This document shows positions 43,868 to 52,571 of a stretch of DNA of 64,000 nt, piece by piece. The stretch's first letter is position 1. The number at the start of each line of letters is the position of its first letter. The stretch lies in the IMG/VR virus record IMGVR_UViG_3300027659_003120, positions 1-64,000 of that record; one strand, given 5' to 3'. Below the pieces are notes generated by a model. It saw only the letters and a list, made by a program, of their open reading frames with translations, had not been told where the DNA came from and did not search any database. Made by a program: the position numbers and the translations under genes. This DNA is from a virus.

Positions 43868-44404
43868 ATGGCAAATACAGCAATAATAACACCGTCAAAT
43901 CAGAATTTTTTACACCCAAATAAGTTTCAATTAACTTTTTCTCGGGTACCAAATATTCAATATTTTTGTCAAGCAGTAACAGTGCCTGGTATTTCTATGG
44001 GCGAAATACCAGTGGCTACACCATTCGTTGAAAAATATTCTCCTGGTGAAAAAGCAATCTATGATATGCTTAATGTAACTTTTGCTATTGATGAAGAGAT
44101 GCAATCTTGGATTGAAATTCATAACTGGATTCGTGCTATGACTTTTCCAGAAAGTTATGAACAATATCAAGAATTACCAAGACTCGCAAGAAATATTGGT
44201 AATCCAAAAACACCACAATTTTCTGATGCAACACTTACAGTATATTCGTCTGCATATACTCCTCTGTATAGGTTTAAATTTGTTGATGTATTTCCCACAT
44301 CATTAGCATCATTTATACTAGCAACACAAGATTCACCGGATAGTATTTTAACATCCGATGCAACATTCAGATTTACCTACTATCATATTGACAAATTATT
44401 CTAA
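43868..44404 (+). CDS. gp3: Tail-tube-like protein, probable tail completion protein gp3
   Basis: This 178-residue protein starts at ATG 43868 (MANTAII); an earlier TTG would lie in the terminator T tract. The NKFQLTFSRVPNIQYFCQAVTVPGISMGEI region resembles the tube fold of gp19, and the size is close to T4 gp3 (176). In marine T4-like phages gp3 stands between gp23 and uvsY, as here. gp3 caps the tail tube and stabilises the sheath end. A second tube-like paralogue is the alternative reading. Confidence 0.75.
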   Translation: MANTAIITPSNQNFLHPNKFQLTFSRVPNIQYFCQAVTVPGISMGEIPVATPFVEKYSPGEKAIYDMLNVTFAIDEEMQSWIEIHNWIRAMTFPESYEQYQELPRLARNIGNPKTPQFSDATLTVYSSAYTPLYRFKFVDVFPTSLASFILATQDSPDSILTSDATFRFTYYHIDKLF

Positions 44405-44416
44405 ATGATGTATACT
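44388..44416 (+). promoter_or_regulatory. Sigma-70 promoter for uvsY
   Basis: TTGACA (44388-44393), a 17-nt spacer and TATACT (44411-44416) lie across the 3' end of the gp3-like gene, 20 bp before uvsY. A GTAGGAGG ribosome-binding site follows. This would let recombination genes be expressed before late transcription. Confidence 0.75.
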
Positions 44417-44435
44417 CCATGTAGGAGGATTTAAT

Positions 44436-44870
44436 ATGACTAAAATTGATGATTTATTAAGTGAATGGGCTACAGACTCTAAAATAGACAGAACAGAGCC
44501 TGGAAAAGCACTAATTGATATTCCAAAACTTCACAGTAAGTATTTGAATATTCTATCAAGAAATAAGTTGCTATGTAAAGAATCTGAATTCAAATATTCC
44601 AAAATGAAAAAGATTAAATGGGAATATTACACAGGTAAAATGGGTGATGATGATTTAAAAAAATATGGTTGGAATGCATTTCCATTTACCATCAAATCAG
44701 AAATATCTATTTTTATGGAATCAGATGATGACCTTAATAAACTTATAGCAAGTAAAATGATTTATGAAGAAGTTGTTAGTTGTTGCGAATTGATAATGAA
44801 AGAGTTGCATAGTAGAACTTTTCAATTAAAAACATTTGTAGATTGGGAAAAATTTATTCAAGGTATCTAA
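44436..44870 (+). CDS. uvsY: Recombination mediator UvsY
   Basis: This 144-residue protein (T4 UvsY is 137) begins MTKIDDLLSEWATDSKID, with IDIPKLHSKYLNILSRNKLLCKE and WEYYTGKMGDDDLKKYGWNAFPF as family-specific landmarks. UvsY loads UvsX recombinase onto single-stranded DNA coated with gp32. It is helical and charged. Its stop codon overlaps the uvsW start (TAATG). A sigma-70 promoter lies just upstream. Confidence 0.93.
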   Translation: MTKIDDLLSEWATDSKIDRTEPGKALIDIPKLHSKYLNILSRNKLLCKESEFKYSKMKKIKWEYYTGKMGDDDLKKYGWNAFPFTIKSEISIFMESDDDLNKLIASKMIYEEVVSCCELIMKELHSRTFQLKTFVDWEKFIQGI

Positions 44871-46333
44871 TGGACAATATAATTATTAGTAAGGTGAACG
44901 AAGCTTATATAAAAATAGATTGCGAAAAAAGTATTGCACAAGAACTTTCGGATCATTTTACTTTTTATGTTCCGGGGTACCAATTTGTACCCTCATATAA
45001 AAATAGGTTGTGGGACGGAAAAATTAGGTTGATGGATTTACGAACTAATTTTTTGTATTATGGATTAATTCCATATATAAAAGCATTTTGTGAAACCAGA
45101 AATTATAATATATTTTTTGAACCTGATGTTAACCTCACTAATAATTTCTCTATTAAAGAATCCCTAGAATTTGTAGAAACATTAAATTTGCCATTAGTGC
45201 CAAGAGATTATCAATTAGAGGCATTTGTTCATGCGATACGGAATAAGCGAACACTTCTACTATCGCCAACAGCATCAGGAAAATCTTTAATAATCTATTT
45301 GATTCTGCGTAAAATTCAAAGCGAGACTAGCAAAAAAGGACTATTGATTGTTCCAACTACATCATTGGTGCAACAGATGTATTCTGATTTTCAATCTTAT
45401 GGTTATGATTCGGAACAATACTGCCATCAGCAATATGCAGGTAAAGATAAAACTACAGATAAATTTTTAACTATCAGTACATGGCAATCAGTATACACTA
45501 GAGATAAAGAATATTTTGAACAATTTGATTTTGTTTTTGGAGATGAGGCGCATCAATTCAAGGCAAAATCATTAGGCACTATTATGACAGGTTTAACTAA
45601 TACTGAATTTCGTATTGGTTGTACAGGTACCCTGGATGGCACTCAAACTCATAAATTAGTATTAGAAGGATTATTTGGTCCTGTATTCAAAGTAACAACA
45701 ACCAAAGAGTTGATTGATAATAAACAATTGACAGATTTTAAAATCAAATGTTTAGTATTAAAATATCCAGAAGTTATTTGCAAATTATCCAAGTCTTGGG
45801 ACTATCAAGCAGAAATTGATTACATAGTTCAAAATACGCAAAGAAATACTTTTATTAAAAATCTAGCATTGTCACTAAAAGGAAATTCTCTAATACTTTT
45901 TCAATTGGTACAAAAGCAAGGTAAAGAATTATATAAAATTATTGATTCTGAAAAAAATAATCGCAAAGTTTTCTTTGTGTATGGTGCCACTGATGTTGAA
46001 ACTAGAGAATCTATTCGTGCGATTACAGAAAAAGAAACAGATGCAATTATAGTTGCTTCATATGGAACTTTTGCTACCGGGATAAATATAAGAAATCTAC
46101 ATAATGTAGTCTTTGCTTCACCCTCAAAATCACGAATAAGAAATTTACAATCAATAGGTCGTGGTTTACGAATAGGTGAAAATAAAACTCAATGTATCTT
46201 ATTTGATATATCTGATGATTTCAGAGTAGGAAAACATACTAATTTTACTCTCAAACATTTAGTTGAGCGTTTAAAAATATATGACTCGGAAAACTTTGTA
46301 TATAAATTATATAATATAGATTTAAAAATATAA
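44870..46333 (+). CDS. uvsW: Recombination DNA/RNA helicase UvsW
   Basis: This 487-residue SF2 helicase is read from ATG 44870, which overlaps the uvsY stop; an earlier in-frame start at 44843 is less likely. The N-terminal beta domain (FYVPGYQFVPSYKNRLWDGKIRLMD) is typical of UvsW. Motif I is LLLSPTASGKSLIIYL, motif II GDEAHQF, motif III GCTGTLDG, and motif VI SIGRGLRIGENK. It unwinds branched DNA and R-loops and helps switch origin-dependent to recombination-dependent replication. Confidence 0.96.
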   Translation: MDNIIISKVNEAYIKIDCEKSIAQELSDHFTFYVPGYQFVPSYKNRLWDGKIRLMDLRTNFLYYGLIPYIKAFCETRNYNIFFEPDVNLTNNFSIKESLEFVETLNLPLVPRDYQLEAFVHAIRNKRTLLLSPTASGKSLIIYLILRKIQSETSKKGLLIVPTTSLVQQMYSDFQSYGYDSEQYCHQQYAGKDKTTDKFLTISTWQSVYTRDKEYFEQFDFVFGDEAHQFKAKSLGTIMTGLTNTEFRIGCTGTLDGTQTHKLVLEGLFGPVFKVTTTKELIDNKQLTDFKIKCLVLKYPEVICKLSKSWDYQAEIDYIVQNTQRNTFIKNLALSLKGNSLILFQLVQKQGKELYKIIDSEKNNRKVFFVYGATDVETRESIRAITEKETDAIIVASYGTFATGINIRNLHNVVFASPSKSRIRNLQSIGRGLRIGENKTQCILFDISDDFRVGKHTNFTLKHLVERLKIYDSENFVYKLYNIDLKI

Positions 46334-46340
46334 AAAAAGC

Positions 46341-46369
46341 TTTACTTTTTTCTGAAAGTGTGTTATAAT
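46341..46369 (+). promoter_or_regulatory. Sigma-70 promoter
   Basis: TTTACT (46341-46346), a 17-nt spacer and TATAAT (46364-46369) in the context GTGTTATAATGATG, 29 bp before the ATG at 46399. An AGGAG ribosome-binding site follows. Confidence 0.75.
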
Positions 46370-46398
46370 GATGTTGCTCACAATAGGAGATATAACAA

Positions 46399-46833
46399 AT
46401 GCAAGAAGAAATTAAAATTATAAGATTAAATGATGGAGAGGATATTATATCTTCTTACCATGTAGATGAGTCTGATGAAGGCTTAATAGTCAATAATCCA
46501 ATGACTCTCTTCTTTAAGAGGTTAGGCTCTACTCGGTCTGTTGTTATGATGGCACCATGGTTACCAATTGAACTAATATGTAATACATCTACAAGAATAA
46601 ATAATAGTCAAATTTTAACTATAATGGAACCTAGGAAATCACTTATAGAATATTACCTTAATGCTGTGAATAATATCACAGAAAATATACGAATGAATGA
46701 AGACTCTATAGATGAATCTTTACTGGACAATAATCATCAAGAAGATGATGATTTGGATGAAGAAGACTCTATAGAAGAGGATGTAGAAATACATAAGCTT
46801 CTAGAAGGTACATCTAAAGTAACATTACATTGA
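46399..46833 (+). CDS. Small LSm-like acidic protein
   Basis: This 144-residue protein begins MQEEIKIIRLNDGEDIISSYHVDE, resembling the LSm-fold start (IRLKNGEDVIG) seen in short marine T4-like phage proteins. A conserved-looking MMAPWLPIE and LTIMEPRKSLIEYYLNAVNN follow. The last ~40 residues are strongly acidic (EDDDLDEEDSIEED). Such proteins are of unknown function; an RNA-binding role is suggested only by the fold resemblance. It has its own sigma-70 promoter, immediately before the late sigma gene. Confidence 0.65.
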   Translation: MQEEIKIIRLNDGEDIISSYHVDESDEGLIVNNPMTLFFKRLGSTRSVVMMAPWLPIELICNTSTRINNSQILTIMEPRKSLIEYYLNAVNNITENIRMNEDSIDESLLDNNHQEDDDLDEEDSIEEDVEIHKLLEGTSKVTLH

Positions 46834-46905
46834 TACTTAACGAACCCACAAGGCATTATACTATGAACAAAAAATCTTGTCAAGTCTTTTTTTAGGAAAT
46901 ATTGA

Positions 46906-47505
46906 ATGAAACCAAAACACTATGTTAATAATACCGATTTTCTAAATGCTCTAATAGAGTATAAATTGGTATGCAAAAAAGCAGAGATGGAAAATACGAC
47001 TGAACCTCTTATACCAAATTATATTGGTGAGTGTTTTCTTAAAATTGCTAACCATCTCTCACGAAAACCTAATTTTGTACTCTACTCATTTAGGGAAGAA
47101 ATGGTAGGAGATGGAATTGAAAATTGTATTATGTATTTTAGAAATTTTGATCCAATAAAATCTTCTAATCCATTTGCTTATTTTACCCAAATTATTTACT
47201 TTGCTTTTTTGCGTAGAATACAGAAAGAGAAGAAACAGATGTATGTAAAATATAAAGCAACTGAACAGTCTAGTATACTCCATGACGGTGAGTATTATGA
47301 AGACGTAGAAGGTAATATGAAACAATTTGCACTGTATGACAATCTATCCGAATTCATCCAAACATATGAGGCAAAAAGAAATGAGAAAAAAATAACAAAA
47401 CTAAAAGTTCTTGATAAATTTTTAGAAGATAGTTTACCAGAAATTCTTAACGAATCGCTTGACAACACCCAAAAAACGGAGTATAATGATGCTAGTGCTA
47501 CCTGA
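46906..47505 (+). CDS. gp55: Late transcription sigma factor gp55
   Basis: This 199-residue protein (T4 gp55 is 185) starts MKPKHYVNNTDFLNALIEYK, with IANHLSRKPNF and NCIMYFRNFDPIKSSNPFAYFTQIIYFAFLRRIQKEKKQMYVKYK, the compact sigma region 2 equivalent with aromatic DNA-melting residues typical of gp55. It replaces sigma-70 on host RNA polymerase to read TATAAATA promoters, several of which are present in this window. Its 3' end contains the sigma-70 promoter of the next gene. Confidence 0.95.
   Translation: MKPKHYVNNTDFLNALIEYKLVCKKAEMENTTEPLIPNYIGECFLKIANHLSRKPNFVLYSFREEMVGDGIENCIMYFRNFDPIKSSNPFAYFTQIIYFAFLRRIQKEKKQMYVKYKATEQSSILHDGEYYEDVEGNMKQFALYDNLSEFIQTYEAKRNEKKITKLKVLDKFLEDSLPEILNESLDNTQKTEYNDASAT
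47459..47487 (+). promoter_or_regulatory. Consensus sigma-70 promoter within the gp55 3' end
   Basis: TTGACA (47459-47464), a 17-nt spacer and TATAAT (47482-47487) match the consensus exactly but lie inside gp55 coding sequence. The -10 overlaps the ATG candidates of the downstream gene, so a transcript from here would be nearly leaderless or would use a later start. Confidence 0.7.
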
Positions 47506-47938
47506 AAACATATTAGGTAAACCTGTTGGTTTTACCTGCTCAACTTTTGATTTATTACATGCTGGACATATTTTGATGTTAGCAGAAGCCAAATCGGTAT
47601 GTGAATACCTAATTGTAGGATTACAGTTGGACCCATCTATTGATAGACCAGAAAACAAAAATAAACCAGTGCAGTCTATAGTTGAAAGATATGTGCAATT
47701 ATCAGCAGTGAAATTTGTGGATGAAATTATCGTCTATCAAAATGAAAAAGATTTGGAAGATTTATTAATGTTTTTACCAATTACAATTCGGATTATTGGA
47801 GAAGAATATCGTGATAAGAATTTCACAGGAAAAGAAATTTGTGAACAGCGAGGAATTAGAATTTTTTACAATGACAGAAAACATAGTTTTTCTACCACTG
47901 AATTGAGAAAGAGAATTTCTAGCAAAAACACACTATGA
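47486..47938 (+). CDS. Cytidylyltransferase-like nucleotidyltransferase
   Basis: About 150 residues. The start may be ATG 47486 or 47489; GTG 47495 is possible if the promoter at 47459-47487 is used. VGFTCSTFDLLHAGHILMLAEAK carries the HxGH motif (HAGH), and HSFSTTELRKRI is the C-terminal (I/F)STTxLRxRI signature of the cytidylyltransferase family (TagD, RfaE C-terminal, FAD synthetase-like). Such enzymes activate sugar- or alcohol-phosphates with CTP or ATP. It lies between gp55 and gp47 and overlaps gp47 by four bases. It may feed the glycan genes elsewhere in the window. Confidence 0.85.
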   Translation: MMLVLPENILGKPVGFTCSTFDLLHAGHILMLAEAKSVCEYLIVGLQLDPSIDRPENKNKPVQSIVERYVQLSAVKFVDEIIVYQNEKDLEDLLMFLPITIRIIGEEYRDKNFTGKEICEQRGIRIFYNDRKHSFSTTELRKRISSKNTL

Positions 47939-49005
47939 AAATTTGTTTAATTAATGATACACATGCTGGTGCAAGAGGTGATAGTTTATTGTTCAATGAA
48001 TTCTTTTTTAAGTTTTGGGAAGGAACTTTCTTTCCGTACTTAAAAGAACATAACATTAAACAGATTATACATTTAGGTGATGTTGTAGACCGCAGAAAAT
48101 ATATTAATTACATTATATTAAATCAATGGCGAAAAAGATTCTTTGATGTATTAGAGCGTGAAAACATTCAGATGGATATAATTGTAGGTAACCACGATGT
48201 TACCTATAAGAATACCAATGAAATTAATGCAATGCATGAGTTGTTTAACAAATATAATAATGTTAATGTCTTTATTGAGCCAGTTGAAAGAATTTATGAT
48301 GAATTGCAAATCGCCCTTGTTCCATGGATTAATTCCTCAAATCATGAAAGTACATTACAGTTCTTAGATAAAACTACATCTGAATTAGTATTTGGTCATT
48401 TTGAAATTTCTGGTTTTGAAATGGACCGAGGCAGCATTTGTCACAATGGATTGAACAAAAAAATATTTGATAGATTTGATATGGTTTTATCCGGTCATTT
48501 TCATCATAAATCTTCTGATGGCACAATTCATTATCTTGGCAACCAATATGAAATTTCTTGGGCAGACTTTAATGACCAAAGAGGATTTCATGTTTTTGAT
48601 ACCGAAACTAGAGAACTAACTTTTATTCCAAATCCTCATAAAATATTTTATAAAATTAACTATGATGATTCTACCGAGTCTTTTGAACATTGGAAAAAAT
48701 ATGATTTTACACAACACCAAAATTCTTTTATTAAAATTGTTGTAATTAATAAAACAAATGCATACTTATTTGATTATGTTTTGGAACAATTGAATAACGC
48801 TGGTGCTGCTGATGTTGCTGTGGTAGAAGATTTTTCTGATACCTCTATTGAAGATGCCGAAGAAATGGTGAATCAATCTGAAGATACCATTTCTATTCTT
48901 TCCAAATTTATTGATGGGTTAAGTGTTGATGTTGATTCAGATAAACTTAAAAAACTTATGCGTGAGTTATATGTTGAGTCTTTGAATGTTGAAATAATTG
49001 AATGA
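47935..49005 (+). CDS. gp47: Recombination endonuclease subunit gp47 (Mre11/SbcD-like)
   Basis: This 356-residue calcineurin-fold nuclease has metal-binding motifs in order: INDTHAGARGDS, IHLGDVVDRRKYIN, VGNHDV, VFGHFEISGF and LSGHFHHKSSD. With gp46 it forms the Mre11-Rad50-type complex that resects double-strand ends for recombination and degrades host DNA. It overlaps its neighbours by four bases on both sides, so gp47 and gp46 are translationally coupled. Confidence 0.96.
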   Translation: MKICLINDTHAGARGDSLLFNEFFFKFWEGTFFPYLKEHNIKQIIHLGDVVDRRKYINYIILNQWRKRFFDVLERENIQMDIIVGNHDVTYKNTNEINAMHELFNKYNNVNVFIEPVERIYDELQIALVPWINSSNHESTLQFLDKTTSELVFGHFEISGFEMDRGSICHNGLNKKIFDRFDMVLSGHFHHKSSDGTIHYLGNQYEISWADFNDQRGFHVFDTETRELTFIPNPHKIFYKINYDDSTESFEHWKKYDFTQHQNSFIKIVVINKTNAYLFDYVLEQLNNAGAADVAVVEDFSDTSIEDAEEMVNQSEDTISILSKFIDGLSVDVDSDKLKKLMRELYVESLNVEIIE

Positions 49006-50714
49006 TATTTTTTAAGTATATAAAGTTTCGTAATTTTCTAAGTACCGGTAATTATTTTACTGAAATTGCATTAGATAATTCTACCAACACATTAGTTGTT
49101 GGTACTAATGGTTCAGGTAAATCTACCTTACTTGATGCATTGTGTTTTGTGCTATTTGGTAAACCCTTTCGTGGAATCAATAAGCCACAGTTATGCAATT
49201 CTATCAATCAAAAAGATTGTTTGGTTGAATGTGGTTTTGACATTGGTAATAAAAAATATAAAATCATTCGTGGCATAAAGCCTAATGTTTTTGAAATTTA
49301 TATTGATGGTGAATTGTTAAATCAAGATGCTGCGTCCAGAGATTATCAAGAGCATTTAGAAAAATTTATTTTAAAATTAAATTACAAGTCGTTCACACAA
49401 ATTGTTATATTAGGGTCTGCATCTTTTGTTCCATTTATGCAATTATCTTCTTCCGATAGAAGAGCGATTATTGAAGATTTACTAGATATTCAAATATTTT
49501 CCGTAATGAATGGAGTAGTTAAAGATAGATTATCTGTAAATAAAGATTCAATTATTCGTAATAAGAGTAAGAATGATATACTCTCTACGAAATATGATAT
49601 CCAGAAAGAACACATACAAAAGTTAAAACAAAATAATGAAGAACAAATTACAGTAAAAGAAAATGAAATTTCAAATGTTGTTGTGATAATAGAAAATGTA
49701 CAATCTACAGTAAATACATTGAGTTTGGAAGTGGTACAGTTGCACCAATTGATAACAGATAAATCTACAATAGAATCTAAAATAAAAAAACTACATCAAT
49801 TTGAAACACAAATTGAAACTAATATATCAGATTTCGGAAAAAAGTTAAAGTTTTATGAATCAAATGATTCTTGCCCAACATGTAAACAAGTAATAGAACT
49901 GGATTTTAAGACTACACAAATTACGGAACTCAATAGTAAAACACATAAATGTTCGGATGGATTAATTACATTAGAATCACAAATTTTGGAACAACAAGCC
50001 AAGTTAAATGATATACAAAAAATATCATTGCAGATTCAATGTAGGCAAGTTGATATTGCTTCCAACACTATGTCTATCGTAGAATCTAATAAGTATATTG
50101 GTAAATTACAAAAAGAAATAAAACAACTTTCTGAAACAAAAGAAGATTTGTCTATTGAAACTAATAAGCTTGCTGATTTACAAAAACAGTTAGAGGAATT
50201 GAATAACGAAAAGAAAGTGTTTTTAGATGAAAGATTATACTTAGATGCTGCTGGGCTGTTATTAAAAGATACTGGTATTAAAACTAAAATTATCAAACAG
50301 TATTTACCTATCATAAACAAATTAGTAAATAAGTATTTGGCGTCTTTAGATTTCTTTGTTAATTTTAATCTAAGTGAAACTTTTAGTGAAACTATTAAAT
50401 CCCGGCACAGAGATGAATTTTCTTATGAATCTTTTAGTGAAGGTGAAAAGCAACGAATTGATATGGCACTTATGTTAACGTGGCGGGCTGTTGCGAAACT
50501 TAAAAATTCCACTAATACAAATTTATTAATATTGGATGAAGTGTTTGATAGTAGCCTAGATAATAATGGCACCGAATATTTGATGACGATTTTACAAATG
50601 CTTGAGGATGTTAATCTGTTTGTAATTTCCCATAAAGGTGACATTCTACAAGATAAATTTAGGTCAATAATTAGGTTTGAGAAGGTTAATAATTTTTCAA
50701 GGATAGTAAAATGA
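49002..50714 (+). CDS. gp46: Recombination endonuclease subunit gp46 (Rad50/SbcC-like)
   Basis: This 570-residue SMC-type ATPase has Walker A VVGTNGSGKSTLLDA (about 33-46), a long coiled coil (about 170-440) broken by the zinc hook CPTCK (about 291-295), signature SFSEGEKQRIDMAL and Walker B NLLILDEVFDSSLD. It tethers and powers the gp47 nuclease. The N-terminal FRNFLSTGNYFTEI is characteristic of the T4 family. It overlaps gp47 by four bases upstream and the deformylase gene downstream. Confidence 0.97.
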   Translation: MIFFKYIKFRNFLSTGNYFTEIALDNSTNTLVVGTNGSGKSTLLDALCFVLFGKPFRGINKPQLCNSINQKDCLVECGFDIGNKKYKIIRGIKPNVFEIYIDGELLNQDAASRDYQEHLEKFILKLNYKSFTQIVILGSASFVPFMQLSSSDRRAIIEDLLDIQIFSVMNGVVKDRLSVNKDSIIRNKSKNDILSTKYDIQKEHIQKLKQNNEEQITVKENEISNVVVIIENVQSTVNTLSLEVVQLHQLITDKSTIESKIKKLHQFETQIETNISDFGKKLKFYESNDSCPTCKQVIELDFKTTQITELNSKTHKCSDGLITLESQILEQQAKLNDIQKISLQIQCRQVDIASNTMSIVESNKYIGKLQKEIKQLSETKEDLSIETNKLADLQKQLEELNNEKKVFLDERLYLDAAGLLLKDTGIKTKIIKQYLPIINKLVNKYLASLDFFVNFNLSETFSETIKSRHRDEFSYESFSEGEKQRIDMALMLTWRAVAKLKNSTNTNLLILDEVFDSSLDNNGTEYLMTILQMLEDVNLFVISHKGDILQDKFRSIIRFEKVNNFSRIVK

Positions 50715-51304
50715 TAGAAGATGAGTACATAGTTTTAAATACGGACAAAACCGCTAAATCGCCAACAAGGATTACAGAAGAAAAAATCACACAGTTTCAA
50801 ATTTTACCAGAAGGTAATGTAGCATTAAATACTGTAATAGAAGAGTTTGATATAACTCAAATTTCTCAGCCAGAAATTCAAACTTTTATCAAACGATTAA
50901 AGTTTACAATGAAACATTATCAGGGACTTGGTTTATCTGCCAATCAATGTGGTTATAAATTTAGAATGTTTATTATTGGTACTGATAGTTTTCAAATGAC
51001 ATGTATAAACCCAAAGATTATTGAGACATTTGGTGAAATGAAACCTTTGCGAGAAGGATGCTTATCTTACCCTGCTTTATTTTTAAATGTTCCTAGGTAT
51101 GAAAATATTCGTGTGGAGTATTATGATGAAGACACCCAAAAAAGAGATTTGTCTATTAATGGATTAACTGCTCAGTGCTTTCAACACGAATTAGAACATC
51201 TAAATGGTAAAACATTTACAGAGAATATTAAACCTCTTGCTCTATTAATGGCAAGAAAAAGACAAAAAAATACTATTAAGAAAATTATTAGGAGTACAAA
51301 ATGA
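50711..51304 (+). CDS. def: Peptide deformylase
   Basis: This 197-residue protein has all three motifs of the family: GLGLSANQCG (about 72-81), REGCLSYP with the metal-binding Cys (about 117) and CFQHELEHLNG with metal-binding His 159 and 163 and catalytic Glu160. The usual HExDH reads HELEH here. It removes the N-formyl group from new proteins. Phage deformylases occur in marine myoviruses. It overlaps gp46 by four bases and the next gene by four. Confidence 0.93.
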   Translation: MIEDEYIVLNTDKTAKSPTRITEEKITQFQILPEGNVALNTVIEEFDITQISQPEIQTFIKRLKFTMKHYQGLGLSANQCGYKFRMFIIGTDSFQMTCINPKIIETFGEMKPLREGCLSYPALFLNVPRYENIRVEYYDEDTQKRDLSINGLTAQCFQHELEHLNGKTFTENIKPLALLMARKRQKNTIKKIIRSTK

Positions 51305-51672
51305 GTGATGTAAAAGTCCAAGAAACAACTGAGTATGAAAGTTGCCTTGATTTTGAAAGTGATGATATCAACGATGTTTCCAAATTCATGGATGGTCATG
51401 AAGAACAAAAAGAAGAACTTCCTGTAGTTGAAGTTGATGATTCACTGCTTACCAGAGACCAATTCTTTAAGAAGTATTGGAAAGGTATGCCAACTTTTGA
51501 CCAGAATGATAATCCTCCATGGAAACAAATTTATGTAAACTTCCGAAATGAAGGAGATTACAATGCATTTGCCAAGTTGATTGACCAAGCATTAACTGAT
51601 AAGAGCAAAAGTATTTGGTATCCAAAACTTGACATTGAAGAAAACTCTTTGAATCGTTGGATTGTAGAATGA
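51301..51672 (+). CDS. Small acidic protein partnering the TAGT-type glycosyltransferase
   Basis: This 123-residue protein has an acidic N-terminal half and a conserved-looking C-terminal half, KYWKGMPTFDQNDNPPWKQIYVNFRNEGDYNAFAKLIDQALTDKSKSIWYP. Short phage proteins with this MPxF...KSIWYP pattern occur, to my recollection, next to glycosyltransferases like the following gene, sometimes with ParB-like domains. No catalytic residue is evident. It overlaps the deformylase and glycosyltransferase genes by four bases each. A role in guiding DNA modification is inferred from the neighbourhood only. Confidence 0.6.
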   Translation: MSDVKVQETTEYESCLDFESDDINDVSKFMDGHEEQKEELPVVEVDDSLLTRDQFFKKYWKGMPTFDQNDNPPWKQIYVNFRNEGDYNAFAKLIDQALTDKSKSIWYPKLDIEENSLNRWIVE

Positions 51673-52571
51673 CTAATCCTAAGTATCCAGTTTATATTAT
51701 ATCTAAAGGTCGGCATGAATCTATGTTGACTTCTCGGTCACTTGCTCGTATGAAGATTCCTCATTACATTGCAATTGAACCACAGGACTTAGAGAATTAT
51801 GAAAAAGCATTGGATGAATTTAATATTCGCCCATATGTAACATTATTAGTTGCGCCATTCAGCAATCACGGAGATGGTCCAGGTCGTGCTAGAAATTGGT
51901 GTTGGGACCATGCGATTGAAATTGGTACAGAAAAACATTGGGTACTAGATGACAACATTTCTGATTTCTACCGATTGAATCAGAACAAACGATATCGTGT
52001 TGAGTCTGGTGTTATTTTCAGAGCAGCCGAAGATTTTGTTGACCGCTTTGAGAATGTGCCAATCTCGGGCTTTCAGTATAGATTCTTCATTGCGCCAAAC
52101 TCTAAGTATCCACCTTTCGTAACAAACACACGAATCTATTCCTGTTTGTTAATCTCTAATGATTGTAAACATCGTTGGCGTGGTCGTTACAATGAAGACA
52201 CCGATATTTGTCTCCGTGTATTGAAAGATGGAGATTGCACTATTCAATTCAATGCATTCTTGCAAGGCAAAGCAGCAACACAAACAGTTAAAGGTGGTAA
52301 CACCGAAGAGTTTTACCATAAAGAATTTGCGGATGATGAAAACTTCAAGAAGACTGGTTATAACAGTAGCGGCACAATTAACAAATCACAGATGCTTGCT
52401 GATATGCATCCTGATGTTGCAAGAGTTGTTTGGCGTTATGGTCGTTGGCATCATTATGTAGACTACAATCCATTCAAAGTCAACAAACTAAAAATGAAGT
52501 CCAACATCGTAATTCCAGAAGGCAACAATGAATATGGAATGAAGTTGATTCATAACTGGAAAGCAGATTAA
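51669..52571 (+). CDS. TET-associated-type glycosyltransferase (putative DNA-modifying)
   Basis: Start ATG 51669, overlapping the upstream stop (ATGA), giving 300 residues. KYPVYIISKGRHESMLTSRSLARMKIPHYIAIEPQD, then LLVAPFSNHGDGPGRARNWCWDHAI and HWVLDDNISDFYRLN match the GT-A-fold TAGT family, which comparative genomics linked to glycosylation of oxidised cytosines in phage DNA. The LDDNI motif is the DxD equivalent, and NEDTDICLRVLKDG is the catalytic-side acid motif. No TET-like oxygenase lies adjacent in this window. Acceptor therefore uncertain. Confidence 0.8.
   Translation: MTNPKYPVYIISKGRHESMLTSRSLARMKIPHYIAIEPQDLENYEKALDEFNIRPYVTLLVAPFSNHGDGPGRARNWCWDHAIEIGTEKHWVLDDNISDFYRLNQNKRYRVESGVIFRAAEDFVDRFENVPISGFQYRFFIAPNSKYPPFVTNTRIYSCLLISNDCKHRWRGRYNEDTDICLRVLKDGDCTIQFNAFLQGKAATQTVKGGNTEEFYHKEFADDENFKKTGYNSSGTINKSQMLADMHPDVARVVWRYGRWHHYVDYNPFKVNKLKMKSNIVIPEGNNEYGMKLIHNWKAD

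Noticed and set aside
46830-46862. Sigma-70 promoter for gp55 (TTGATA...TATACT)
   Set aside because: The spacer would be 21 nt, too long for normal use, and no better pair was found in the gap.
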